Of a stretch of 64,000 bases of DNA, positions 1-9,991 are shown piece by piece. The DNA is taken from positions 495,325 to 559,324 of the forward strand of contig NZ_MTZV01000001.1 in assembly GCF_002362315.1 (NCBI RefSeq). Reading direction: 5' to 3'. Position numbers and translations under genes: made by a program. Source of the stretch: Paraburkholderia acidicola (lineage in GTDB: Bacteria > Pseudomonadota > Gammaproteobacteria > Burkholderiales > Burkholderiaceae). Position 1 is the first letter of the stretch. Each line of letters begins with the position of its first letter. The notes beneath the pieces are model-generated. The model worked only from the letters and a program-made list of their open reading frames with translations, ran no database searches and had not been told where the DNA came from.

Positions 1-1336
1 GATCGTGATCTCGCACGATCGTGAATTCCTCGATTCGATCTGCGACGTCACGCTGCATCTCGAGAACCAGCAGGTGAAGCGCTACGGCGGCAACTACTCG
101 CAGTTCGAGATCCTGCGCGCGCAACAGCTCGCGCTGCAGCAGAGTGCTTACGAGAAGCAGCGCAAGACCATCGAACATCTGCAAAGCTTCGTCGATCGCT
201 TCAAGGCGAAGGCGACCAAAGCGCGTCAGGCGCAAAGCCGCGTGAAAGCGCTCGAAAAAATGGAGCTGATCGCACCGGCTCACGCCTCGTCGCCGTTCAC
301 CTTCGAGTTCCGTGCGCCCGACTCTGCGCCCAATCCGATGCTCGTGATGGAAAACGTGCGCTGCGGCTACCATGCGGAAGACGGCAGCGAGATTCCGATC
401 GTCGGGCAAGTCACGCTGTCGATCCAGAACGGCCAGCGCATCGGCCTGCTTGGTGCAAATGGCCAGGGCAAGTCGACGCTGATCAAAACGCTCGCGGGTA
501 CGCTGACGCCGCTTGGCGGCGACGTGCGCGAAGGCAAGGGGCTGCGAATCGGTTACTTCGCGCAGCACCAGCTCGAAACGCTGCGCCCCGACGATACCCC
601 GCTGCAACACCTCGCCCGGCTGGCGCCCGACACGCGCGAACAGGAACTGCGCGATTTCCTCGGGGGTTTCAACTTTCCTGGCGAGATGGCGAGCGCGCGG
701 ATCGCGCCGTTCTCGGGCGGTGAGAAGGCACGGCTCGCGCTGGCGTTGATCATCTGGCAGAAACCGAATCTGCTGCTGCTCGACGAACCGACCAATCACC
801 TCGACCTCGAAACGCGTCACGCGCTGACCATGGCGCTCGCGCAGTTCGACGGCACGCTGATTCTCGTCTCGCACGATCGGCATCTGCTGCGCGCGACGAC
901 CGACGAGTTCATGCTGGTCGCGAAGCACCGGCTGCAACCGTTCGATGGCGACCTCGACGATTACCGCGACTGGTTGCTGCAACACGCAGCCGAACAGCGC
1001 GCGGCACTGAAGGCCGGTAACGCGGAACCGGACGGCGGCGACCCGGCAGTGAATCGCAAGGAACAGCGGCGGCTCGAAGCGGAAACGCGGCAGAAGCTGG
1101 CGCACCTGAAAAAGCCGTTGCAGACACGGATCACGAAACTCGAGAAGGAAATGGACGCGCTCAACGCAGAACGCGCGACACTCGATGCATTCGTCGCCGA
1201 TGCGGCCAGTTATGAGCCTGCCCAGAAGACCCGCCTGACCGATTCGATCCGGCGCCAGGCCGAAGTGAATGCGCGTCTCGCCGCACTCGAAGCTGAATGG
1301 CTCGGTGCGCACGAGGAACTTGAACAGATCGGCTAG
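1..1336 (+). CDS. ABC-F family ATPase (YheS-like), 5' end outside window
   Basis: The reading frame is open at the left edge, so only the last 444 residues are present. It starts inside the first ATPase domain just at the H-loop (VISHDREFLD). It continues through the inter-domain linker, rich in Arg, Lys and Gln, and a full second ATPase domain: Walker A GANGQGKST, signature FSGGEKARL, Walker B LLLLDEPTNHLD and a second H-loop LVSHDRHLL. A charged, coiled-coil-like tail of about 120 residues follows. The paired cassettes without membrane segments mark the ABC-F class, soluble proteins that act on ribosomes. The tail and the linker fit the YheS subgroup, but Uup is an alternative. It ends 44 bases before the next gene on the same strand. 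Confidence 0.9.
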   Translation, partial: IVISHDREFLDSICDVTLHLENQQVKRYGGNYSQFEILRAQQLALQQSAYEKQRKTIEHLQSFVDRFKAKATKARQAQSRVKALEKMELIAPAHASSPFTFEFRAPDSAPNPMLVMENVRCGYHAEDGSEIPIVGQVTLSIQNGQRIGLLGANGQGKSTLIKTLAGTLTPLGGDVREGKGLRIGYFAQHQLETLRPDDTPLQHLARLAPDTREQELRDFLGGFNFPGEMASARIAPFSGGEKARLALALIIWQKPNLLLLDEPTNHLDLETRHALTMALAQFDGTLILVSHDRHLLRATTDEFMLVAKHRLQPFDGDLDDYRDWLLQHAAEQRAALKAGNAEPDGGDPAVNRKEQRRLEAETRQKLAHLKKPLQTRITKLEKEMDALNAERATLDAFVADAASYEPAQKTRLTDSIRRQAEVNARLAALEAEWLGAHEELEQIG

Positions 1337-1380
1337 CGGCACCGTACGAGGTCCGCGCCGGCATCGATGAGAGGTTTGCC

Positions 1381-2469
1381 TTGTCCGCTTCGCCTGCCTC
1401 GTCTGCCTCATCTTCATCTGTGGTTGCCCCCGCCTTGCAAGGACTGCGCGTACTCGATCTGACGCGCCTGCTGCCCGGCCCCGTCGCCACACTACGACTC
1501 GCGGAACTCGGCGCCGAAGTGCTGAAGATCGAAGCGCCCGGCGAAGGCGACGCAACGCGCACGATGATGCAAAGTTCGAGCGATCGCGCCGCAGGTCGGC
1601 CCGGGGCGTTCTACCGCCTGGTCAATCGCGGCAAACGTGAGATGCGGCTCGATCTGAAGTCGGAGGCGGGGCGCACGGTTCTGTGTGCGCTGGCGCGCGA
1701 AGCGGATGTGCTCATCGAAAGTTTCCGTCCCGGTGTGATGGACCGGCTGGGCGTCGGTTTCGAGGCGCTGCATGCGCTCAATCCTAAGCTCGTCTATTGC
1801 GCGATCAGCGGGTATGGGTCGACAGGGCCGTTCACGCAGCACGCGGGCCACGATCTCAACTACATCGGCTATGCGGGCGTGCTCGAACAGCTCGCGGACC
1901 GCGACGGCGAGCCCGTTCTGCCTAACTTCCAGATCGCTGACCTGCTCGGCGGTGCATTGAGCGCGGTCACGCAGATACTTGCCGCGCTGTGGCATGTTGC
2001 GCGCGGAGGCGATGGCCGTTTCGTCGACGTCTCGATGACGCATGCGAGCTACGCGCACAACGTCGTGGCGCAGATCGCGCTCGCCAACGACGGCACCGCG
2101 CCGCCCGCGGGCGGTGGACTGCTGAACGGCGGCGTGCCCTGCTACAACCTTTACCGCACGCTCGATGGACGGTGGCTTGCGGTCGGTGCGCTCGAACTGA
2201 AGTTCTGGGAGACGTTGTGTGCTGCGCTCGGCCGGCCCGACTGGGGAACGCGGCACTGGAGCCTCGGACAGGCGATCGGCGGTCCGGATGCGCACGCGCT
2301 GACGCAGGAACTCGCGGCGGTGATTGCCGGTAATTCGCTGGAAGACTGGGTGACGTTGCTGGAGCCGCTCGACTGCTGTGTGTCGCCGGTGCTGACGGCG
2401 GCGGAAGCGGCTCGGCATCCGTTGTTTGTGCCGGTGGTTACGCAGGAAGCGTCACAAGATCCGGGGTAA
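1381..2469 (+). CDS. CaiB/BaiF family CoA-transferase / alpha-methylacyl-CoA racemase-like
   Basis: A 362-residue class III CoA-transferase family protein. The family signature is visible near the N-terminus (LRVLDLTRLLPGP, then LAELGAEVLKIE), with a GHDLNYIGYAG segment that matches the catalytic Asp region of alpha-methylacyl-CoA racemases. That points to racemisation of 2-methylacyl-CoA thioesters rather than CoA transfer, though the two activities are hard to separate by sequence. TTG at 1381 is chosen as the start because a GAGAGG ribosome-binding site precedes it and no in-frame ATG fits. The first 20 residues are Ser/Ala rich and probably disordered. The protein stops about 17 residues after the EAARHPLF motif, so it appears shorter at the C-terminus than typical racemases. 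No frame-shifted continuation was found. Confidence 0.8.
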   Translation: MSASPASSASSSSVVAPALQGLRVLDLTRLLPGPVATLRLAELGAEVLKIEAPGEGDATRTMMQSSSDRAAGRPGAFYRLVNRGKREMRLDLKSEAGRTVLCALAREADVLIESFRPGVMDRLGVGFEALHALNPKLVYCAISGYGSTGPFTQHAGHDLNYIGYAGVLEQLADRDGEPVLPNFQIADLLGGALSAVTQILAALWHVARGGDGRFVDVSMTHASYAHNVVAQIALANDGTAPPAGGGLLNGGVPCYNLYRTLDGRWLAVGALELKFWETLCAALGRPDWGTRHWSLGQAIGGPDAHALTQELAAVIAGNSLEDWVTLLEPLDCCVSPVLTAAEAARHPLFVPVVTQEASQDPG

Positions 2470-2502
2470 AGCCCGGCAACCCCTCACGGCAACCCGCTTC
2501 GC

Positions 2503-2766
2503 TCAACGTCGAGGCAAAGTCTGCCGCTGGGCCGGCCCATCGTCGGTCAGCGTGTGCTTGCGCCCTTGCACATGCTGGCGGATGGTGGCCCTCACCTGGT
2601 CGGCGGTCACGTCTTCCGCGACCACGCGGCGCGAGATCTGTCCGGTTTCGTCGATCCATTCGACGATCCGGCAGCCGCCGCCCCACGGCGCCCGGATGGG
2701 CGGAGATACCCGGCAGCCGCGCAGGCTCGCGAGTCGATCGGTCGCGGTTTCATGAGGCTGTTTCAA
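2503..2766 (-). CDS. DUF2866 family small protein
   Basis: An 87-residue protein with a conserved-looking core (RGCRVSPPIRAPWGGGCRIV then EWIDETGQISRRVVAEDVTA). It resembles the DUF2866 proteins that are common in Burkholderia and have no known function. The start is TTG at 2766, preceded by AAAGGA at a suitable distance; the open frame extends further upstream but with poor composition. No signal peptide or membrane segment is visible. It converges with the CoA-transferase gene (34 bases apart) and lies downstream of radA on the same strand. About 150 bases separate it from radA, so it probably has its own promoter. Family assignment is from memory of the motif; function unknown. Confidence 0.6.
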   Translation of the reverse strand: MKQPHETATDRLASLRGCRVSPPIRAPWGGGCRIVEWIDETGQISRRVVAEDVTADQVRATIRQHVQGRKHTLTDDGPAQRQTLPRR

Positions 2767-2917
2767 GACGTCATCCTTTCCGCTGCGGGTGGAATTACAC
2801 ACCCGGCCAGAATAGGGAAAACGTGTAGCAGCTTGGTTACAGGTATCCTGGCGATATTTACGACGGATTACATCGCGCATACACGCGCACCGACCGGCCG
2901 CGCGCGTTCGCCAGTTG

Positions 2918-4294
2918 TTATTCGAGCGTGCGGACCCGGTCGATGGCCTGTTCGATGCGCTCGACCGCGATGACCTGCAGCCCGTCGATCGGCTGCTTCG
3001 GCGCATTCGCCTTGGGAATCAGCGCAATCGAGAAGCCGAGCTTCGCGGCTTCCTTCAGGCGCTCCTGACCGCGCGGCGACGGCCGGATTTCGCCCGCGAG
3101 CCCAACTTCGCCGAAAACGACGAGGCCCTTCGGTAGCGGTTTGTTACGCATTGATGAGTGGATCGCGAGCAATACCGCGAGATCGGCGGCAGGCTCGGTG
3201 ATTTTCACGCCGCCCACCGCGTTCAGGAAAACGTCCTGATCGAAGCACGCGATGCCCGCATGGCGGTGCAGCACGGCAAGCAGCATCGCGAGACGGTTCT
3301 GTTCGAGTCCCACCGCAAGACGCCGCGGATTCGGCGCATTCGCCGAATCGACCAGCGCCTGCACTTCGACGAGCAGCGGCCGCGTGCCCTCCTGCGTAAC
3401 CAGCACGCACGAGCCGGGCACGATCTGTTCGTGTTGCGAGAGGAACAGCGCCGACGGATTGGCCACGCCGCGCAGGCCGCGCTCGGTCATCGCGAAGACA
3501 CCGAGTTCGTTCACCGCGCCGAAGCGGTTCTTGAACGCACGCACGAGCCGGAACGACGAGTGCGTATCGCCTTCGAAATACAGCACGGTATCGACGATGT
3601 GTTCGAGCACGCGCGGACCGGCGAGGTTGCCCTCTTTCGTCACGTGGCCGACCATGATGATCGCCGTGCCCGATTGCTTGGCGATACGCGTGAGTTGCGC
3701 GGCGCATTCGCGCACCTGCGCAACCGAGCCGGGCGCGGAGGTCAGCGCCTCGGAATAGATGGTCTGGATCGAATCGATGACGGCGACGTCGGGCCGTTCG
3801 GCATCGATGGTGGCCTGGATTTTTTCGAGCTGGATTTCGGCAAGCAGCATGAGTTCGCTCGCCTGCACGTCGGTTTCGAGCAGCGACAGCCGTTGCGCGC
3901 GCAACGCAATCTGCGCTGCCGATTCTTCGCCGCTCACATACAGCGCGCGCCGCTCGTTCGAGATCGCCGCAAGCGATTGCAGCAGCAGCGTCGATTTACC
4001 GATTCCCGGATCGCCACCGATCAGCACCACGCCGCCCGGCACAAGCCCACCGCCGAGCACGCGATCGAATTCGCCGACGCCGGTCGAAAAGCGCGGCACA
4101 TCCGATGCCTGGATATCCGCGAGGCGCTGCACCGGCGCATTCTTCGCGAGCGACTGGAAGCGATGCGTGCTGGCCTGCTCCGCGACGCCCTCGACCAGCG
4201 TATTCCATGCCCCGCACGCGGGACATTGTCCTTGCCACTTCGGCGCCTGCCCGCCGCATTCGGTGCAGGTGTACAACGTTTTCTGTTTAGCCAC
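2918..4294 (-). CDS. radA: DNA repair protein RadA
   Basis: RadA (Sms) is a RecA-like ATPase that acts in recombination by driving branch migration. The 458-residue product has the family layout: an N-terminal four-cysteine zinc finger (CTECGG...CPACG, residues 10-30), a RecA-like core with Walker A GGDPGIGKST, the RadA-specific KNRFG motif (FKNRFGAVNELG), and a C-terminal Lon-like domain (LAVLLAIHSS, VVFGEVGLAGEIRP). GTG at 4294 is preferred because it begins VAKQKTLYTC, the usual RadA start, and gives the normal length. An ATG 24 bases upstream would add eight atypical residues. It follows alr on the same strand with a 50-base gap, so the two are probably co-transcribed. Confidence 0.96.
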   Translation of the reverse strand: MAKQKTLYTCTECGGQAPKWQGQCPACGAWNTLVEGVAEQASTHRFQSLAKNAPVQRLADIQASDVPRFSTGVGEFDRVLGGGLVPGGVVLIGGDPGIGKSTLLLQSLAAISNERRALYVSGEESAAQIALRAQRLSLLETDVQASELMLLAEIQLEKIQATIDAERPDVAVIDSIQTIYSEALTSAPGSVAQVRECAAQLTRIAKQSGTAIIMVGHVTKEGNLAGPRVLEHIVDTVLYFEGDTHSSFRLVRAFKNRFGAVNELGVFAMTERGLRGVANPSALFLSQHEQIVPGSCVLVTQEGTRPLLVEVQALVDSANAPNPRRLAVGLEQNRLAMLLAVLHRHAGIACFDQDVFLNAVGGVKITEPAADLAVLLAIHSSMRNKPLPKGLVVFGEVGLAGEIRPSPRGQERLKEAAKLGFSIALIPKANAPKQPIDGLQVIAVERIEQAIDRVRTLE

Positions 4295-4344
4295 GCGCCT
4301 TCCGATCTTCTGACCCAATGCCCCGCAAGAAACTCACGCGGCGC

Positions 4345-5415
4345 TCATTCGGCGCGCACCGGCACCCGCTGCGCGACCGCGCACGTCAACTCGTAGCCGA
4401 TCGTGCCGCAGGCCTGCGCGACGTCGTCGACCGACAGCGCCGTGCCCCACAGTTCGACGCGCGAGCCGACGCCGGCATTCGGGCACGGTGTCAGGTCGAC
4501 GGTAATCATGTCCATCGATACCCGGCCGACCACCTGCGTGCGCACCCCATCAACGATCACCGGCGTGCCTTCCGGCGCGAGCCGTGGATAACCATCCGCA
4601 TAACCGCACGCGATCACGCCGATGCGCATCGGCCCCTGCGCGGCAAACCTCGAGCCGTAGCCGACCGTCTGGCCTGCAGCGATCGATTGCACTGCGATCA
4701 ATTCGGAGGCGAGCGTCATGGCGGGCTGCAAGCCGGTGTCGGCAATGTCGCTGTGCAAGCCGGTTGGCGAACCGCCGTACAGGATGATGCCAGGGCGAAC
4801 CCAGTCGAAATGCGCTTCCGGGTGCCACAGCGTCGCCGCCGAATTCGCGAGACTGCGCGCGCCGGCAATGCCTTCGGCACCGCGCTCGAAGGCTGCCATC
4901 TGGTGCGCGATGCCGCGCTCGGCGTCGGCATCGGAAAAATGGGTCATCAACGTAATCTGGCCGATGCCCTGACACGCGCGCGCGCGTTCCCACGCGCTGC
5001 GAAAACGCTCCGGCGTGTAGCCGAGGCGATTCATGCCGCTGTTCATCTTGAGCTGGATGTTGACCGGCTTCGACAGGCGCGCCATTTCGAGCATGCGCAT
5101 CTGTTCGTCGGAATGCACCGCGGTGGTGAGGCTATAGCGGTCGATCACGTCGATATCGGTGGGACGGAAAAAACCTTCGAGCAGCAGGATCGGACCCGCC
5201 CAGCCAAGCTCGCGCAACTTCACCGCTTCTTCGAGGTCCAGCAAACCGAAACCGTCAGTCGCGCGCAAACCGGGGAACACGCGCGCAAGACCGTGGCCAT
5301 ACGCATTAGCTTTGACCACTGCCCAGATTTTCGACTTCGGCGCGTAACGACGTGCGACAGCGAGATTGTTGGCGAGAGCAGCGGTATGAATCGTGGCAAG
5401 AAGGGGGCGCGGCAT
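4345..5415 (-). CDS. alr: Alanine racemase
   Basis: A fold-type III PLP enzyme that interconverts L- and D-alanine for peptidoglycan. The 356-residue product has the PLP-lysine motif [10 protein letters not shown] (Lys35) near the N-terminus, the GYGSRF segment in the middle and the C-terminal GYELTC segment. These and the length are standard for Alr/DadX. ATG at 5415 begins [10 protein letters not shown], a usual start. The gene is divergent from lplT, sharing a 219-base region, and is followed by radA 50 bases downstream. Alr versus DadX cannot be decided by sequence; the absence of a neighbouring dadA favours the biosynthetic enzyme. Confidence 0.95.
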   Translation of the reverse strand: MPRPLLATIHTAALANNLAVARRYAPKSKIWAVVKANAYGHGLARVFPGLRATDGFGLLDLEEAVKLRELGWAGPILLLEGFFRPTDIDVIDRYSLTTAVHSDEQMRMLEMARLSKPVNIQLKMNSGMNRLGYTPERFRSAWERARACQGIGQITLMTHFSDADAERGIAHQMAAFERGAEGIAGARSLANSAATLWHPEAHFDWVRPGIILYGGSPTGLHSDIADTGLQPAMTLASELIAVQSIAAGQTVGYGSRFAAQGPMRIGVIACGYADGYPRLAPEGTPVIVDGVRTQVVGRVSMDMITVDLTPCPNAGVGSRVELWGTALSVDDVAQACGTIGYELTCAVAQRVPVRAE

Positions 5416-5634
5416 GAGAAATTTTCGTAAAGACGCTTGCGAATCAGCAGCTTACTGGACGTTTTCAGAGCGTCGAGAGCCCGCTGGGCGGTGCGATCAA
5501 GGATTTTGCTAGTCCGAATGCGAGTATTTTCATGTTATAAAGCCGTGCGCACAACCCATTTCGAACGGAATAAGCCCGGACGCAGAACACGTGTCCGGGG
5601 CGGACGGACCGCAGCGAGGACAGCATCGCATCAG

Positions 5635-6942
5635 ATGAAAAAAGGTTTTTACACCATTATGGCCGCGCAGTTTTTTTCTTCGCTGGCCGACAATGCGCTT
5701 CTGATCGCTGCTATTGCACTGCTGAAAGATCTTCACGCCCCGAACTGGATGACGCCGCTGCTCAAGTTGTTCTTTGTGCTGTCGTACGTCGTGCTGGCTG
5801 CTTTCGTCGGTGCCTTCGCAGACTCCCGCCCCAAAGGCCGGGTCATGTTCGTGACCAACACGATCAAGGTGCTCGGCTGCATCGTGATGCTGTTCGGCGC
5901 GCACCCGCTCATTGCGTACGGCATTGTCGGCTTCGGCGCGGCGGCTTATTCGCCGGCCAAGTACGGGATACTCACCGAACTGCTGCCGCCTGACCGGCTC
6001 GTCGCCGCGAACGGCTGGATCGAAGGCACGACCGTCAGCTCGATCATTCTGGGTACCGTGCTTGGCGGTGCGTTGATCAGTCCGCACATCGCCTCGCATG
6101 TCATGAAGCACACCCCCGCGAGTATCGGCACACCCGCCGAAGCTGCGATGCTCGTGATCATCTCCATCTACATCATCGCCGCGCTGTTTAATCTGGGCAT
6201 TCCCGATACTGGCGCCCGCTATCCGCGCCAGGAGCGCGGACCGATCAAGCTCATCACCGACTTCGCCGACTGCTTCACGATACTCTGGCGCGACAAGCTC
6301 GGGCAGATCTCGCTGGCTGTCACGACGCTGTTCTGGGGCGCGGGCGCCACGCTGCAATTCATCGTGCTCAAGTGGGCGGAAGTATCGCTCGACATGTCGC
6401 TGTCACAGGCCGCGATCCTGCAGGCGGTCGTCGCGGTCGGCGTCGCGGTCGGGGCCATGATCGCCGCGGCCAAAGTGCCGCTGAAGAAGTCGCTATCGGT
6501 GCTGCCGGTCGGCGTCATGATGGGCATCGCGGTGATGCTGATGGCGTTCTATACGAAGCATCTGTTTCCCGAACACTGGGGCATCTACTTCGGCCATATG
6601 CATGTGCCGGGCTACCTGCTCGTGGCTTACCTGTTCCTGATGGTGGTCGGTGGGCTGTCGGGCTTCTTCGTCGTACCGATGAACGCGCTGCTGCAACATC
6701 GTGGGCACGTGCTGCTGTCGGCGGGACACTCGATCGCGGTGCAAAACTTCAACGAAAACCTCTCGGTGCTCGTGATGTTGTGCCTGTATGCGGTGCTCGT
6801 CTGGCTCGATGTGCCGGTTGGGGCCGTGATCGTGCTGTTCGGCACATTCGTGTGCCTGATGATGTGGGTCGTGATGCGGCGCCACCAGGCAAATCAGCGC
6901 GCCTTTGACTCGGTCGCCCTGATCGGCGAAGTGCGCCACTGA
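5635..6942 (+). CDS. lplT: Lysophospholipid transporter LplT (MFS)
   Basis: A 435-residue major facilitator protein with about 12 hydrophobic segments. The N-terminus (MKKGFYTIMAAQFFSSLADN) and the DSRPKGRVMFVTN and AAYSPAKYGILTELLPP motifs are characteristic of LplT. This flippase brings lysophospholipids across the inner membrane for re-acylation. ATG at 5635 is chosen because the open frame further upstream (from 5437) is Arg-rich and not membrane-like. The usual partner aas (acyltransferase/acyl-ACP synthetase) is not adjacent here. Divergent from alr. Confidence 0.9.
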   Translation: MKKGFYTIMAAQFFSSLADNALLIAAIALLKDLHAPNWMTPLLKLFFVLSYVVLAAFVGAFADSRPKGRVMFVTNTIKVLGCIVMLFGAHPLIAYGIVGFGAAAYSPAKYGILTELLPPDRLVAANGWIEGTTVSSIILGTVLGGALISPHIASHVMKHTPASIGTPAEAAMLVIISIYIIAALFNLGIPDTGARYPRQERGPIKLITDFADCFTILWRDKLGQISLAVTTLFWGAGATLQFIVLKWAEVSLDMSLSQAAILQAVVAVGVAVGAMIAAAKVPLKKSLSVLPVGVMMGIAVMLMAFYTKHLFPEHWGIYFGHMHVPGYLLVAYLFLMVVGGLSGFFVVPMNALLQHRGHVLLSAGHSIAVQNFNENLSVLVMLCLYAVLVWLDVPVGAVIVLFGTFVCLMMWVVMRRHQANQRAFDSVALIGEVRH

Positions 6943-7033
6943 GATTTCCACAGGGCGGTGTGCGCCCTCACCGCCTTTGTAGCGCCGCGATATCGTACGG
7001 CCCGCAACGGCGCTTCTTATTTCACGCTTTCCG

Positions 7034-7840
<807 letters not shown>

Positions 7841-7940
7841 GCGTGTCGTTGTAATCGTGGCGCGCGTGGTTCGATCGACGTCAGTAACGCCCGCCTGATC
7901 GTTGTGTGGCCAACGCCGGCGCGCATGCCATCGTTCGCGG

Positions 7941-8981
7941 TTACTCGCGCGCAAACACCAGCGCACGTGCGGGCCATGTATCCGGCACCACGAAGCCACG
8001 CGAGCGTTCGCACCAGCGCCCATTTCCATCGAGGTCGAAACCCGCGACCATGGTCGGCCCGGTCTGTTGTGTGAGCCGTAACGCGAGTTGGGCCGCGTCG
8101 GTCATTTCCGTAACCGCCGGCTCGGCGGGCTGATAGCGTCGCGGCGCCAGCCATTCGAGACGCGGCAGCACGCGCCACTTCGGCGCATGCGCGGTTGCAA
8201 AAGCGGGCCAGTCGGTGCGTGTCGTCCACCAGCCGCGTAGATGCGCCGGATCGAGTTCCACGGCTTCGCCAGTCGCTTCTTCCCCCGTCCCCTGCACGAT
8301 CCTTTCATACGCGTCCACAGGCTGATCCGCTTCCTGCCGGTAGAACAGCCAGCCCTTGACGAACATCTGCGCATCCCACGGCCCTACATGCCCGAGTGAC
8401 GCAAACTCCTCGCGTGCACTGAGCGGCAACTGATGCCCGAGCAGATGCGCAAGCTTGCGATCGAAGCGGTCCTGCAGGTTCGGACCGACATAGTCGGCGA
8501 GCCGTGCGCGGCCATCGCCGGCGTGCAGATAGCACTTCACGGCCAGCTCCCAGTGCAGCCGCCGGCCATCGTTCGTTTCGACGAGAAAATCGCATTCGCC
8601 CAACGTGACGCCCGCGCGCCGCAGCGCGATGTTTGCCGCGACGAGCCGCGCGAGCGGTCCGTTTTCCAGGAACCATGCGAGCAGCGTTTCGGCGTAGCGG
8701 CCGAGACGCGTCACGTGGGCATCGGCGATCGCGCGATGCAATGCCCCCGCAGCCCCCGCATCCGCATCGAGCGCACGCAGCCAGTCGAGCGTCTGCGCTG
8801 CCTGGGTGGGTGTACCCAACGGCTGCGCGAGCACGCCAACGGGCAATTGCGCACGCAGCAGCGCCGGGCTGTACAGCAGCCACGCCAGATCGCGCACGAC
8901 CGGATCCACAAGCATGTCGAACGCGTCCGCCCATGCATTACGCCGCGCGTCGTGACCGGCCACCGGTGCCGGCGTCGCCAT
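7941..8981 (-). CDS. DUF1853 family protein
   Basis: A 346-residue protein of unknown function that resembles the DUF1853 family, which commonly follows the uracil-DNA glycosylase gene in Burkholderiaceae. It begins MATPAPVAGHDARRNAWADA and contains the segment DPVVRDLAWLLYSP. A nuclease-like stretch reads ECDFLVETNDGRRLHWELAVK, which could be a PD-(D/E)xK-like core (E...D...ExxVK); this is only an inference. The ATG overlaps the upstream gene's TGA by one base (TGATG), so it is translationally coupled and the last member of the tsaB-rimI-udg operon. No signal peptide or membrane segment was seen. Confidence 0.75.
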   Translation of the reverse strand: MATPAPVAGHDARRNAWADAFDMLVDPVVRDLAWLLYSPALLRAQLPVGVLAQPLGTPTQAAQTLDWLRALDADAGAAGALHRAIADAHVTRLGRYAETLLAWFLENGPLARLVAANIALRRAGVTLGECDFLVETNDGRRLHWELAVKCYLHAGDGRARLADYVGPNLQDRFDRKLAHLLGHQLPLSAREEFASLGHVGPWDAQMFVKGWLFYRQEADQPVDAYERIVQGTGEEATGEAVELDPAHLRGWWTTRTDWPAFATAHAPKWRVLPRLEWLAPRRYQPAEPAVTEMTDAAQLALRLTQQTGPTMVAGFDLDGNGRWCERSRGFVVPDTWPARALVFARE

Positions 8982-9991
8982 CAGTGCTCCGTCTGGTCGG
9001 CGGCACGACCCAGGGTATCGCGCGCAAGACACAGGTCGGCCCACGATTTCGCCTTATCGTGCAGACTGCGCAGCAGATACGCCGGGTGATACGTGACGAT
9101 GACCGGCACGCCTTCGTACGTATGCACGCGACCGCGCAGCGACGAGATACTCGCGTCGGTCTTCAACAGACTCTGCGCGGCGAAACGGCCGAGCGCCACG
9201 ATCAGCTTCGGCTTGACGAGCGCGACCTGGCGCTGCAGATACGGCTCGCAACGCGCGACCTCATCGGGCTCGGGATTGCGGTTGCCGGGCGGCCGGCACT
9301 TGATCACGTTCGCAATGTAGACGTTCTTGTCGCGCGCCAGATCGAGCGAGCGCAGCATATTGTCGAGCAGCTTGCCGGCCTGGCCCACGAACGGTTCGCC
9401 CTGGCGGTCTTCGTTCTCGCCGGGCGCTTCGCCGACCAGCATCCAGTCGGCTTCGCGATCACCGACGCCGAACACGGTTTTCGTGCGCTTTTCGCAGAGA
9501 CGGCAGCTTTCGCAGGCGGACACGCGCTCGCTCAAGGCATCCCAGTCGAGTGTGGCGACCGCGGATTGCGCCGGTTCTTCTTCTCTGGCGCGGGGTTGTT
9601 GCTGATCTCGGTGTTGTGGGGGCGTCGAGGGCAGGTCGTCGAACCAGGCGAAGTCGTCGTCGGGTGGCGGTGGTGCTTCGGCCGATGCAGCGGACGTGCT
9701 GCTGCGTGCGTTGCGGGCGTCTGGCCGATCGGTTGTCGCGTCGGTGCTTCGCATGTTCCCGGTACTCACACTGCGCGCCGGCGTGTCCGTCTGCGGCTCC
9801 ACTGTCTCAACCGGCGCATCGACGACGTGCCTCGCCTGTTGCTTGATCGCCTCCGCAGATGCCGCAGGCCCGATCGACGCATCGCCGCGCCCTATCTCGG
9901 CAGATGCAGCAGCTTCCGTCGGCGCGCTACCGCGCCGCACCCAGCGGGTCGCGAGCCCGAGTTCTTCCAGCGCGGATTCATGCAGCGCCAT
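8981..9991 (-). CDS. Uracil-DNA glycosylase, family 4 (Fe-S type) with long N-terminal extension
   Basis: A 336-residue protein whose catalytic domain starts near residue 148. It carries the family-4 glycosylase motifs GEAPGENED and the C-terminal substrate motif VTYHPAYLLRS. Four cysteines suitable for a [4Fe-4S] cluster are present (Cys163, Cys166, Cys232, Cys248, with spacings CxxC and Cx15C). The enzyme removes uracil from deaminated DNA. The first 20 residues (SALEELGLATRWVRRG) look structured and are followed by about 120 residues of Ala/Pro/Ser/acidic low-complexity sequence, so the protein is far longer than the usual 200-250 residues. ATG at 9991 is chosen for its strong AGGAGGG ribosome-binding site. 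It overlaps the end of rimI by 14 bases. Confidence 0.9.
   Translation of the reverse strand: MALHESALEELGLATRWVRRGSAPTEAAASAEIGRGDASIGPAASAEAIKQQARHVVDAPVETVEPQTDTPARSVSTGNMRSTDATTDRPDARNARSSTSAASAEAPPPPDDDFAWFDDLPSTPPQHRDQQQPRAREEEPAQSAVATLDWDALSERVSACESCRLCEKRTKTVFGVGDREADWMLVGEAPGENEDRQGEPFVGQAGKLLDNMLRSLDLARDKNVYIANVIKCRPPGNRNPEPDEVARCEPYLQRQVALVKPKLIVALGRFAAQSLLKTDASISSLRGRVHTYEGVPVIVTYHPAYLLRSLHDKAKSWADLCLARDTLGRAADQTEH

Noticed and set aside
3158..4396. Long plus-strand open frame of about 412 codons opposite radA
   Set aside because: It is the antisense shadow of radA in GC-rich sequence: Arg/His-rich with no recognisable domain.
4318..5430. Long plus-strand open frame opposite alr
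   Set aside because: Same type of shadow. The minus-strand alr has all catalytic motifs and normal length.
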